From: Flavobacterium sp. 270
GTDB lineage: Bacteria; Bacteroidota; Bacteroidia; Flavobacteriales; Flavobacteriaceae
Reading direction: 5' to 3'
Length of the DNA stretch: 64,000 bases
NCBI RefSeq assembly: GCF_004368785.1
Contig: NZ_SODM01000008.1
Location: 62,001-126,000, forward strand
A model generated the notes under the pieces. The model was not told the origin of the DNA and made no database searches. It was given only the letters and a program-made list of their open reading frames with translations. The translations under genes and the position numbers were made by a program. The stretch's first letter is position 1; each line of letters begins with the position of its first letter. Of this stretch, positions 1-8,164 are shown one piece after another.

Positions 1-36
1 AATATTCTTTAGCTAACTTGCATTAAAACACCAAAT

Positions 37-618
37 ATGGACAATGAAACATTCCTTTCTTTTTTGAATGATACAGGTTTGATTTCTTTAGAATCAGCAA
101 AAGAAATTGCCAGTCAGTTTACAGAAAAGACAATTTTAAAAAATCAATTTCTTCTTACCGAAGGCAAAACAGCCGATGATTATCTTTTCTTAAAAAAAGG
201 ATTTATGCGTGCTTTTGTGCATGATACAGACGGTAATGAAGTAACAACTGGTTTTTATTCTCAGGGAAATGTTTTATTTGAAGTTTCCTCCTTTTTCAAC
301 CGTACAAAATCAAAAGAAAATATTCAGGCACTTACCGATTGCGAAGGATTTTTTATTACTTATGAAGAGCTGAATATGCTGTTTCATACAATGCCTGAAT
401 TTAGAGAATTTGGTCGTGCAATGCTTGTAAAAGGTTTTGCAGGGCTCAAAAACAGAATGTTGTCTATGATAACCGAAACGGCTGAAGAACGCTACGCACA
501 TTTGCTGAAAAGCAACCCCGAAATTCTGGAAAATGCACCATTAAAACATATCGCTTCTTACCTCGGTATTACCGATACTTCGCTGAGCAGAATACGAAAA
601 GAGTTTTCTAAAAGGTAA
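37..618 (+). CDS. Crp/Fnr family transcriptional regulator
   Basis: A 193-residue protein with the layout of short Bacteroidota Crp/Fnr regulators. A cyclic-nucleotide-binding-like beta roll spans about residues 25-115 (FLLTEGKTADDYLFLKKGF opens it), a long dimerisation helix spans about 120-155, and a C-terminal helix-turn-helix lies near 168-190 (IASYLGITDTSLSRIRK). No Fnr-type iron-sulfur cysteine cluster is visible, so oxygen sensing by that route is unlikely; the ligand is unknown. It is followed 73 bp downstream by a membrane protein and then a small ferredoxin-fold protein on the same strand, which are plausible targets. The ATG at 37 fits the domain start. Confidence 0.88.
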   Translation: MDNETFLSFLNDTGLISLESAKEIASQFTEKTILKNQFLLTEGKTADDYLFLKKGFMRAFVHDTDGNEVTTGFYSQGNVLFEVSSFFNRTKSKENIQALTDCEGFFITYEELNMLFHTMPEFREFGRAMLVKGFAGLKNRMLSMITETAEERYAHLLKSNPEILENAPLKHIASYLGITDTSLSRIRKEFSKR

Positions 619-691
619 AATCATTTCTTGCCAAATGGCAAGATTCCGGGGTATTTATTTCATTTCCTTTGTCTTATAAAATTAATAAGCT

Positions 692-1360
692 ATGGAACAT
701 TTACCTTTTTACATCAAATTAGTATTTATACTCACTACTTTTTTTACGCTTTTTTTATTGTACAAAGCTGCAAACCATTCAAAAGCAGTACTTACAATTA
801 TTTTAAGCTGGCTTGCTTTGCAGACCGTAATTAGTCTTACCGGTTTTTATACAATAACCAATGTAATGCCGCCAAGATTTGCATTATTAGTACTGCCACC
901 ACTCTTATTACTATTGGCTGTTTTTATTTCTTCGAAAGGGAAACAATTTATAAACCGTTTGGATGTTAAGACATTAACGATTCTTCACATCGTAAGAATA
1001 CCGGTAGAAATTACTTTGTACTGGCTTTTTCTCCAAAAAACGGTTCCCGAAATCATGACTTTTGAAGGCAAGAACCTGGATATTCTATGTGGTATTACAG
1101 CACCAATTATTTATTATTTCGGCTATATCAAAAAAACCTTAAGTCCTAAAATAATATTGATTTGGAATATCGTCTGTCTTATTTCATTAGGAAATATTGT
1201 TACTACAGCCATACTTTCTGCTCCGTTACCTTTTCAACAGTTTGCGTTTGAGCAGCCTAATATTGCTTTGTTATATTTCCCTTTTGTATGGCTTCCTTCC
1301 TGTGTGGTACCAATTGTATTGTTCTCGCATTTGGCAGCCATAAAAAGACTTTTGAATTGA
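692..1360 (+). CDS. Multi-pass membrane protein of unknown function
   Basis: A 222-residue, very hydrophobic protein with about six or seven predicted membrane segments (for example around residues 8-24, 33-52, 62-80, 97-115, 130-145, 155-175 and 190-212). I see no catalytic or transport motif and do not recognise the family. It sits between a Crp/Fnr-type regulator and a small alpha/beta-barrel protein with gaps of 73 and 25 bp, so the three may be co-transcribed. The chosen start at 692 puts the first hydrophobic segment directly at the N-terminus; an overlapping frame starting at 628 is shorter and lacks a coherent protein. Confidence 0.7.
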   Translation: MEHLPFYIKLVFILTTFFTLFLLYKAANHSKAVLTIILSWLALQTVISLTGFYTITNVMPPRFALLVLPPLLLLLAVFISSKGKQFINRLDVKTLTILHIVRIPVEITLYWLFLQKTVPEIMTFEGKNLDILCGITAPIIYYFGYIKKTLSPKIILIWNIVCLISLGNIVTTAILSAPLPFQQFAFEQPNIALLYFPFVWLPSCVVPIVLFSHLAAIKRLLN

Positions 1361-1385
1361 ATTTTTTAACTTTAAATATATTATT

Positions 1386-1760
1386 ATGAACACAGAAACA
1401 AAAAGCAATTTTGATAATAAAACAACTCAAAATGCACAAATGCCTGTAGATCTTTCTACTAAAACAACAAAAATCCTTGCGATTGGAAAATGGACGGCAA
1501 AAGGAAAAATTCTGGAAGACCGACTTCCTGTTATGATTAAAGAAGTTCCTGCAACTGTAAATCTTTATTTAACCGGCAAAATAGAACAATGGTACGTAAA
1601 GCCAGATATAAGCGGTGCTGTTTTTATTATGAATTGTACAAGTCCCGCCGAAGCACATGAACTTTTGGAGAAACTTCCTTTGGGAATCGCCGGAATGATG
1701 GAATTTGATTTTATCGAACTTGGGCCAATTATGCCTCTTCGTTATCTTCTAAAAGAATAA
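1386..1760 (+). CDS. Small dimeric alpha+beta barrel (muconolactone isomerase/YciI-like) protein
   Basis: A 124-residue soluble protein. The first 25 residues are polar and low in complexity. From about residue 28 there is a beta-alpha-beta pattern (KILAIGKWTAKG, then DRLPVMIKEVPATVNLYLTG, then GAVFIMNCTSPAEAHELLEKL) that ends in a hydrophobic strand. This resembles the ferredoxin-like dimeric barrels of the muconolactone isomerase/YCII group. No specific catalytic residue can be assigned. It is 25 bp downstream of the membrane protein, and a 52-bp perfect palindrome follows its stop codon, so it is probably the last gene of that unit. Confidence 0.6.
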   Translation: MNTETKSNFDNKTTQNAQMPVDLSTKTTKILAIGKWTAKGKILEDRLPVMIKEVPATVNLYLTGKIEQWYVKPDISGAVFIMNCTSPAEAHELLEKLPLGIAGMMEFDFIELGPIMPLRYLLKE

Positions 1761-1766
1761 TTTACT

Positions 1767-1818
1767 TTTAATTGCGCTTATTTTTATACCAATTGGTATA
1801 AAAATAAGCGCAATTAAA
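1767..1818. terminator. 52-bp perfect palindrome, probable terminator
   Basis: Both arms match over 26 bases with no mismatch. The left arm starts TTTAATTGCGCTTATT, the centre is ATACCAATTGGTAT, and the right arm ends AATAAGCGCAATTAAA. It begins 7 bp after the stop codon of the small barrel protein. As RNA it would form a very long hairpin, so a terminator or mRNA 3' stabiliser is likely. As DNA it is a candidate cruciform or protein-binding site. Confidence 0.6.
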
Positions 1819-1895
1819 TATTTCTAAAAGTTAATTCAAAAAAAATACGGAATGTAATTTATTCTTATTAATAACAGTTAACTTAGAGTTCAATA

Positions 1896-2028
1896 CCAAA
1901 AAATCAATATCAAAATTCAATTTCAATCACAAAAATCAAATTCAATCTTAAATTGATATTGATTGTAATTGATTTTTGATATTATAATTGATATTGTAAT
2001 TGATATTGATTTTTGAAATTGTAATTGT
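1896..2028. repeat. AT-rich degenerate ATTGAT/ATCAAT repeat, imperfect inverted repeat
   Basis: The left part (about 1896-1950) is rich in ATCAAT, ATCAAA and TTCAAT words. The right part (about 1951-2028) is rich in their complements ATTGAT, TTTTGAT and TAATTGAT, so the whole is an imperfect inverted repeat. It directly precedes the ABC exporter ATG and creates an in-frame TTG that extends the frame artificially. Confidence 0.6.
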
Positions 2029-2029
2029 T

Positions 2030-3772
2030 ATGAAAATACTCTGGAAATATTTAAAACCACACCAAAATCTTGTTTTTCTTGCCTTACTACTTGCAGGAAC
2101 TGCACAATTATTAACGCTTGTTGATCCGATAATCTTTGGAAAAATTATAGATGAATACGCTACAAATAAACACAATCTTTCTGAAAATAAATTAATCTCA
2201 GGAATACTTTACTGGCTGGTAATAGCGCTTACAATTGGAATTTTTGCCAGACTCAGCAAAGCGGCACAAGATTATATTACGCGAAAAGCAGTTGCAGGAT
2301 TTGGTATGTCTATTTTTAATGACGGATTAAAACAAACGCTCCGACTTTCTTATCAGGAATTTGAAGAAAGCAGAAGCGGTACTACTCTTTCGATACTCCA
2401 AAAAGTAAAAACCGATTGCGAGCGGTTTATCAATTCTTTTATTAATGTCATGTATTCTTCGCTTATTGGCGTTGGTTTTTTAATTTGGTACAGCATCAAT
2501 AAAAACTGGCTACTTGTTCCGGTATTTTTTATTGGAGTTTTGTTGTTAGGTTCACTTACTGGATTGGTTTCTAAACGAATAAAAGGCATTCAGAAATCCA
2601 TCAACAAACAAACCGACAAACAGGCGGGCGTAATTACAGAAAGCCTTCGTAATATAGAACTCGTAAAAAGTCTTGGTCTTACTTTTGCCGAAATTAAACG
2701 AATGAATCAGCAGACTTTAAAAATCTATAATCTTGAAATGATTAAAGCTAAAAAAGTCAGTGTGCTTTCTTTTCTTCAGGGAAATATGCTGAATCTTTTG
2801 AAACAATCCATCTTGTTTATACTGTTGTGGCTTATTTTTAGAAAAGTTTTGACAACGGGCGAATTGATAGCAATGCAGTTTATTTCGACGGCAATATTTA
2901 CGCCTTTACAGGATTTGGGAAATATGATAATTCTCTACAGAGAGGCTGACGCTTCTCTAAAAACTTTCGACAGATTAATGAACCGACCAATAGAACAACG
3001 TCCGGAAAATTCTATTGAAGTTGAAAAACTGGAATCTCTTGAATTTAAAAATGTAGTTTTCAAACATAAAACTGCGACTTACAATGCAATAGATGATATT
3101 TCGTTTAAAATCCATTTAGGAAATACCATCGCATTTGTCGGTCCGTCGGGATCTGGAAAATCTACTTTAGTAAAATTATTGGTTGGACTTTATATTCCGG
3201 TAGAAGGCGATATTTATTTTAATGAAATAAATTCAGATCAGATACGATACAATCCGCTGCGAAGACAAATTGGTTTTGTTACGCAGGATACGCAGCTTTA
3301 TGCGGGTTCTATTAAAGACAATTTACTTTTTGTAAATCCTGCCGCAACAGATGAAGAAATTGATGATGTATTGAAAAAAGCTTCGGCGACAGGATTAATT
3401 GCAAAAGCTTCTCACGGACTAAATACAATTTTAGGCGAAAGCGGTATGAAACTTTCTGGCGGAGAAAAACAACGTCTTTCGATAGCAAGAGCTTTATTGC
3501 GAAAACCACAACTGCTTATTTTTGATGAAGCGACTTCTGCTTTAGATTCTTTAACCGAAGAACAAATTACGGCCACAATTAAGGAAATATCATTGAGCAA
3601 AAAACGAATGACAATTCTTATTGCACATCGACTTTCGACAATCATGCACGCCGATACGATTTATGTTTTAGAAAAAGGAAAAATCTCTGAAACGGGTTCT
3701 CATGAAGAACTATTAGAACAAAAAGGTCTTTATTATTCTATGTGGCGTCAGCAGGTTGGCGAAAGAAGATAA
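2030..3772 (+). CDS. ABC transporter, fused permease and ATPase (exporter type)
   Basis: A 580-residue half-transporter. The N-terminal membrane domain (about residues 1-300) has around six hydrophobic segments. The ATPase domain follows, with Walker A GPSGSGKST near 371, signature LSGGEKQR near 474, Walker B LLIFDEATSALD near 493 and the H-loop histidine in IAHRLS near 533. It probably works as a homodimer pumping a lipid, peptide or drug out of the cytoplasm; the substrate cannot be read from sequence. I chose the ATG at 2030 over a TTG 30 bp upstream, because the extra residues come from the AT-rich repeat and MKILWKYLKP is a normal exporter start. A palindromic repeat follows the stop. 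Confidence 0.9.
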   Translation: MKILWKYLKPHQNLVFLALLLAGTAQLLTLVDPIIFGKIIDEYATNKHNLSENKLISGILYWLVIALTIGIFARLSKAAQDYITRKAVAGFGMSIFNDGLKQTLRLSYQEFEESRSGTTLSILQKVKTDCERFINSFINVMYSSLIGVGFLIWYSINKNWLLVPVFFIGVLLLGSLTGLVSKRIKGIQKSINKQTDKQAGVITESLRNIELVKSLGLTFAEIKRMNQQTLKIYNLEMIKAKKVSVLSFLQGNMLNLLKQSILFILLWLIFRKVLTTGELIAMQFISTAIFTPLQDLGNMIILYREADASLKTFDRLMNRPIEQRPENSIEVEKLESLEFKNVVFKHKTATYNAIDDISFKIHLGNTIAFVGPSGSGKSTLVKLLVGLYIPVEGDIYFNEINSDQIRYNPLRRQIGFVTQDTQLYAGSIKDNLLFVNPAATDEEIDDVLKKASATGLIAKASHGLNTILGESGMKLSGGEKQRLSIARALLRKPQLLIFDEATSALDSLTEEQITATIKEISLSKKRMTILIAHRLSTIMHADTIYVLEKGKISETGSHEELLEQKGLYYSMWRQQVGERR

Positions 3773-3789
3773 TACTTAAAAATTTTAGC

Positions 3790-3822
3790 AGCTTTGTCAA
3801 AGTTTAAAACTTTGACAAAGCT
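3790..3822. repeat. Dispersed palindrome family A, copy 1
   Basis: Two 16-base arms (AGCTTTGTCAAAGTTT and its complement) flank a single central A. The 33-base unit is identical to copy 2 at 8108-8140, and shorter variants lie at 15299, 44269 and 59762. It sits between convergent genes and could fold as a bidirectional hairpin, but there is no T run. Confidence 0.85.
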
Positions 3823-3837
3823 TACTCAAAGATTGGG

Positions 3838-3920
3838 AAACATAGCCCACGGTTTCAACCGTGGGATCCATGTTGTGGATATGCATTGTGTTCCCACGGT
3901 TGAAACCGTGGGCTATGTTT
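3838..3920. repeat. Dispersed palindrome family B (REP-like double hairpin)
   Basis: A 28-base arm at 3838-3865 is complemented by 3893-3920 around a 27-base spacer. Each arm is itself a hairpin (CCCACGGTT / AACCGTGGG). This nested architecture is typical of REP/BIME elements moved by TnpA-REP (RAYT) transposases. It lies between the convergent ABC exporter and LacI genes, a usual REP position. Confidence 0.8.
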
Positions 3921-3950
3921 TTAAATGATGCGTTAAAATATTGGAATATT

Positions 3951-4976
3951 TTATTTCAACGTAGATTCTCGTTCAATAATATAAGTTGGCAGTTCTACCA
4001 TTTGATGCACAACAGGAATATGTTCTTTGATCTGCACAATTTCATCAATTAAAATAGAAGCCGCACGATGCCCGATATCATAACCCGGCTGATCGATTGT
4101 AGTTAATTTTGGCGAAATCACCGTGCTCATAAACCAATTGCTGAAACCGAAAACCGCAACTTGTTCCGGCGTTTTGATCTGCTTGTCATTAAAATATTTA
4201 ATAATTCCAATCGCAACCAAATCGGTAACGGCAAAAACAGCATCTACATCGCTGTGATCTTCCATTAGTTTTTGTGCATTTTCGTAACCGTCTTCAAAAT
4301 CGGTATTATGATCACACACATATACTAAAGAAGAATCGTAAGGCAAACCGTGATCTTCGAGTGCTTTTTTATAGCCTAAAAAACGATCGATAGAATTCTG
4401 TGGCGTGTAAGAACCGCGAAAATGAGCAATTTTTTTAAATCCTTTATTTATTAAATACGTAACAGCATCGTAAGCCGCTTTATGATCGTTGATAACTACT
4501 TTAGAACAGTTTACTCTTTTTGCAATTTTATCAAACAAAACTACAGGCGTATTTTTTCGGATGGCTTCATTAATATGAAAAAAATCATCTGTTTCGTTAG
4601 AAAGCGACATCAAAATACCATCAACTCTTTTCTGAAGTAAAAGCGCAACTTGCTTTTTCTCCAATTCATATTTTTCATTAGATTGAAGAATGATAACCAA
4701 ATAACCTCTATTTTCTGCCTCTTCCAGAATTCCGTTTAAAACATTAGAGAAAAAATGATGCACCGTTGCAGGAATAATAACTCCGATCGTTTTCGTTTCA
4801 TTAGTACGTAAATTTACAGCAACAGAATTGGGCATATAATTCATTTTATCTGCCATTTCTATTACTCTTGCGCGGGTATTTTTGCTAATATCAGTATAGC
4901 CTTTTAAAGCTTTTGAAACCGTAGTAACAGAAATTCCTAATGCCGATGCTATATCTATTAATTTTGTATCATTCAT
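3951..4976 (-). CDS. LacI family transcriptional regulator
   Basis: A 341-residue protein with an N-terminal LacI helix-turn-helix (residues 5-23, LIDIASALGISVTTVSKAL), a hinge helix around 47-57 and a periplasmic-binding-protein-like sensor domain (about 60-335) ending in the usual TTIDQPGYDIGHRAA pattern. It is divergent from the TonB-dependent receptor. The 416-bp gap holds two palindromic sites with the CG-centred AAAACGTTTT core typical of LacI operators, so it very likely controls the receptor and perhaps the transporter/trehalase genes. The ligand is inferred to be trehalose or a derivative from the neighbouring trehalase. In this phylum LacI proteins may repress or activate. Confidence 0.92.
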   Translation of the reverse strand: MNDTKLIDIASALGISVTTVSKALKGYTDISKNTRARVIEMADKMNYMPNSVAVNLRTNETKTIGVIIPATVHHFFSNVLNGILEEAENRGYLVIILQSNEKYELEKKQVALLLQKRVDGILMSLSNETDDFFHINEAIRKNTPVVLFDKIAKRVNCSKVVINDHKAAYDAVTYLINKGFKKIAHFRGSYTPQNSIDRFLGYKKALEDHGLPYDSSLVYVCDHNTDFEDGYENAQKLMEDHSDVDAVFAVTDLVAIGIIKYFNDKQIKTPEQVAVFGFSNWFMSTVISPKLTTIDQPGYDIGHRAASILIDEIVQIKEHIPVVHQMVELPTYIIERESTLK

Positions 4977-5070
4977 GAAATAAATATACTAAAAATTCTT
5001 AACCGCAAGGTTCGAAAGATTTTTTCTATACTTTTAATATAGTTAATATAAGATAAACTGTATCTATTTT

Positions 5071-5195
5071 ATACGCGGATGAAACGGATTCGCTATCGCG
5101 AAGACGCGGATAAAAACTGTTTTATATATTAAGACTGTAAAAAATCCGCGTCAATCTGCGTTTTCGCGATAGCGAATCCGTTAAATCCGCGTTCT
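5071..5195. repeat. Dispersed element family D, copy 1 (inverted pair)
   Basis: Left half 5071-5115 (ACGCGGAT..ACGGATTCGCTATCGCG) and right half 5145-5195 (CGCGATAGCGAATCCGT..ATCCGCGT) are imperfect inverted copies around an AT-rich spacer. Related copies lie at about 53872, 54949 and 56689. This one occupies the LacI/receptor intergenic region upstream of the operators. Confidence 0.75.
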
Positions 5196-5274
5196 AATTT
5201 TTTTAGCACATATATGTCGTAAAATCAGACCGCAAGATTAAAAAAAACATCCATATTTATAAAATTTAAAATTA

Positions 5275-5311
5275 TCGAAAACGTTTTAGGTGATTTCGAA
5301 AACGTTTTCGA
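5275..5311. promoter_or_regulatory. Two phased LacI-type operators
   Basis: Site 1 (5275-5290) reads TCGAAAACGTTTTAGG and site 2 (5296-5311) is the perfect palindrome TCGAAAACGTTTTCGA. Their centres are 21 bp apart, two helical turns, so two dimers would sit on the same face of the DNA. They are 82-118 bp upstream of the receptor start and 299 bp or more from the divergent lacI start. Confidence 0.75.
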
Positions 5312-5392
5312 TTTTTATTTCGCATTCAGGTTTTAATTAGTTACTAAGTTTACATCAATAACTATTTAAAATCACTAACCAAACCAAAAAAA

Positions 5393-8032
5393 ATGAAACT
5401 GATAAACACTTATCTGGGCCGACTATTTATAATGTTGTGTCTATTTGCTGTGCCTGCCACTTTATCGGCACAAGAAAAAAATACTGTTTCGGGAAAAGTA
5501 TTTGACGAAAACGGACAAACTGTTCCGGGAGCAAACGTATCGCTAAAAGGTACCAGCCTAAATACCATTACAGACGAAAACGGAGGATTTGTATTCTCTA
5601 ATGTCGCTGCGGGAGATTACACCATTACAGCATCAAATGTTGGTTATAAAACTTTCGAGAAAAAAATAAGCGTAAAAGAAGGACAATCACTTCAGGAGAA
5701 TTTACTTTTAGAAGGAGAATCTCAAAGCTTAAAAGAAGTAGTTGTAACAGGATCATCAAGTCCGAGATCTAAACTAGAATCCAGCGTTGCCATCACTTCT
5801 ATGGGTGCAAAAGCTATTGAAGATCGCGCGCCATCGAGCACTGCGGCTTTATTGCAGACCATTCCCGGATTTGTGGTAGAAGCTTCTGGAGGAGAAATCG
5901 GAAACAACCTTTTTGCAAGAGGAATTCCGTCGGCTGGAGCTTATGAATATGTGCAGATTCAGGAAGACGGATTACCGGTTTTTGAAGACGGTGCTTTGCA
6001 GTTTGCTAACGCTGATACTTTTTACAGACTAGACGAAACGGTAAGCAAAATGGAAGCTGTACGTGGAGGCTCTGCTTCTATCTTTGCCAACAATGCTCCG
6101 GGCGGAATCATCAATTTTATTTCTAAAACAGGGCAAAATGATTTTCAGGGAAGAGCAAAATTTACAACTTCAGATTACGGAATGTTTAGAACAGACCTTA
6201 ATTTATCTGGTGCTTTAATTCAGGATAAATTATTCTTTAATATTGGTGGTTTTTACAGATCTGATAATGGCGTTAGAAATACTGGTTTTCCAGCCAACAA
6301 AGGCGGACAGATTAAAGGAAATATTACCTATAAATTTGATGACGGAGATTATTTAAGAGTAAACTTTAAACATCTGGATGACAGAAACACTTTTTATCTT
6401 CCAATTCCATTAAAAAGCAACAACGGAAAAATTGAAGGTATAGATGGTTTTAATCCAAATTACGGAACATTGACTTCAGTAAACTTCAGCCATTTAAATG
6501 TTCCTCAATACGGCGGCGGTACTTTTAGCGCAGATTTAGAAGATGGTTCTCACCCCGTTATTAACTCAATTGGAGCAGAATTCAAAAAGAAAATCTCTGA
6601 TAAAGTAACGTTCAAAAATGCATTCAAACAAACTTCTATTGATTTAAATTACAATGCAATTTTTCCAAATGGCGGGCCATGGACACAAGATGCGTATGCG
6701 ACTGGAGTTCAAAATACTACTGCTGCAAACTTAACGTATTCTTATGTTGATAACGGAGAAACGCTAGATCCAAATGCTTTGATTATGAGAGCAGATCATT
6801 GGTACATTCATAAAAAAATGGACAATTTTGCGAATAATTTTTCTTTTGCTTTTGATCTTGATCCTGTAAAACTTACAGCCGGATATTACTATTCTAACTG
6901 GAAATCAAATCAATACTGGAACTGGAATTCGTATTTAGTAAACGTATCTGACAATCCGAGATTATTAAATGTTGAAGACAATACAACTGGTGTAAATCAT
7001 ACTTGGAACGGTGTAGAAAGAATTACATGGCTTGAAAGAGATGCACAAACTAAAGGTCTTTTGAATGATATTTATGCTGATGCTGAAATCAAAGCAACTG
7101 ATAAACTGACTTTTAATGCCGGTTTACGTTACAACAAAGACAAATATTCTGGCTACAGAGACAATGCAAGATTTTTTGCCGAAGATTTAGGAGTTTTAGA
7201 CAACAATACCGCAGATGATGCTGTAACAACGGTAAAAGGTAATCCGTACACGTATTGGAGATATGATGTAAGCGAATGGTCTTATACTGCTGCAGGAAAT
7301 TATAAATTTAATGATAATATGGCTTCGTATGTTCGTTACAGCCACGGTTTTAGATCGCCAATTGAAGAGTCTTTTTATGATAATGCTGCTAATTTAAGCA
7401 AACTGGAAAATACAAAAGTAAATCAATTAGAATTGGGTTATAAATATGCAAATTCATTCTTCTCTGTAAATGCGAATGTGTTTCATATGAATCTTAAAAA
7501 TGTTGCCTTCACGGATATTTTATCTGACGGAAGTTCTGAAAATAAATTTGCCGACGTAAACAATATTGGTCTTGAAGTAGAAACCAATGCCAGATACGAA
7601 ATGGTAAAACTGAACTTTACTTTTACCGTTCAAAAACCGGAATACGATAATTTTACAGGTACAAATGCAGACGGTTCTACTTTTGATTTCAACGGAAATA
7701 CGGCAAGAAGAATCCCTAAATTTTTCTGCAACTTAAGACCAGAAGTAGATATTACAAAAGATTTTACAGCGTATGTACAATTCTCTTATTATGACAAAAA
7801 ATTCACGAATCAGGATAATAAACAAGTTTTGCCAGCTTACAAAGAAGTTGGTGCAGGTTTAAATTATACCTATAAAAATCTTCGTTTTGCAGTTGATGCT
7901 TCCAACTTATTCAACGAGATTGGTTTAACTGAAGGCGACCCGAGACAAACAACGTCTGCAGCAAGCGATGTGTTTATGGCAAGACCAATTTTAGGACGTG
8001 CTTTTAGATTCTCAGTAGCTGTTAATTTTTAA
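5393..8032 (+). CDS. TonB-dependent outer-membrane receptor with CarboxypepD_reg-like domain
   Basis: An 879-residue receptor. A signal peptide (about 1-26, ending LSAQ) is followed by a carboxypeptidase-regulatory-like beta-sandwich (about 30-110, VSGKVFDENGQTVPGANVSL), a plug domain (about 125-240, with MEAVRGGSASIFANNAPGG) and a 22-strand barrel that ends in the aromatic FRFSVAVNF. It imports a ligand too large or rare for porins, using TonB energy. No SusD partner gene follows, so it is not a classical SusCD pair. Its placement between a LacI regulator and MFS/trehalase genes suggests trehalose or a trehalose-containing glycan as substrate. A strong terminator follows the stop. Confidence 0.93.
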   Translation: MKLINTYLGRLFIMLCLFAVPATLSAQEKNTVSGKVFDENGQTVPGANVSLKGTSLNTITDENGGFVFSNVAAGDYTITASNVGYKTFEKKISVKEGQSLQENLLLEGESQSLKEVVVTGSSSPRSKLESSVAITSMGAKAIEDRAPSSTAALLQTIPGFVVEASGGEIGNNLFARGIPSAGAYEYVQIQEDGLPVFEDGALQFANADTFYRLDETVSKMEAVRGGSASIFANNAPGGIINFISKTGQNDFQGRAKFTTSDYGMFRTDLNLSGALIQDKLFFNIGGFYRSDNGVRNTGFPANKGGQIKGNITYKFDDGDYLRVNFKHLDDRNTFYLPIPLKSNNGKIEGIDGFNPNYGTLTSVNFSHLNVPQYGGGTFSADLEDGSHPVINSIGAEFKKKISDKVTFKNAFKQTSIDLNYNAIFPNGGPWTQDAYATGVQNTTAANLTYSYVDNGETLDPNALIMRADHWYIHKKMDNFANNFSFAFDLDPVKLTAGYYYSNWKSNQYWNWNSYLVNVSDNPRLLNVEDNTTGVNHTWNGVERITWLERDAQTKGLLNDIYADAEIKATDKLTFNAGLRYNKDKYSGYRDNARFFAEDLGVLDNNTADDAVTTVKGNPYTYWRYDVSEWSYTAAGNYKFNDNMASYVRYSHGFRSPIEESFYDNAANLSKLENTKVNQLELGYKYANSFFSVNANVFHMNLKNVAFTDILSDGSSENKFADVNNIGLEVETNARYEMVKLNFTFTVQKPEYDNFTGTNADGSTFDFNGNTARRIPKFFCNLRPEVDITKDFTAYVQFSYYDKKFTNQDNKQVLPAYKEVGAGLNYTYKNLRFAVDASNLFNEIGLTEGDPRQTTSAASDVFMARPILGRAFRFSVAVNF

Positions 8033-8058
8033 TTGATTGTTAGTTAATTGATATTTTG

Positions 8059-8096
8059 ACCAAATGCTGTTTAAAAACGGCATTTGGTATTTTTTG
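8059..8096 (+). terminator. Rho-independent terminator after the receptor gene
   Basis: ACCAAATGCTGTTT pairs with AAACGGCATTTGGT (one G-U pair) around a two-base loop, followed by ATTTTTTG. It lies 27 bp after the receptor stop, so the MFS/trehalase pair may need read-through or its own promoter. Confidence 0.8.
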
Positions 8097-8107
8097 TAAC
8101 TTTAAGC

Positions 8108-8140
8108 AGCTTTGTCAAAGTTTAAAACTTTGACAAAGCT
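8108..8140. repeat. Dispersed palindrome family A, copy 2
   Basis: Identical over 33 bases to copy 1 at 3790-3822, including the preceding GC. It sits between the receptor terminator and the MFS transporter start, only 24 bp upstream of that ATG, so it may affect translation of the transporter. Confidence 0.85.
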
Positions 8141-8164
8141 AACTAACCAATCGAAATCCAGTAA

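Noticed and set aside
2000..2029. TTG start extending the ABC exporter by ten residues
   Set aside because: The extra residues come from the AT-rich repeat, and the ATG at 2030 gives a standard exporter start.
3790..3920. Repeats as a CRISPR array
   Set aside because: The units are single palindromes with no regular spacers and no cas genes nearby.
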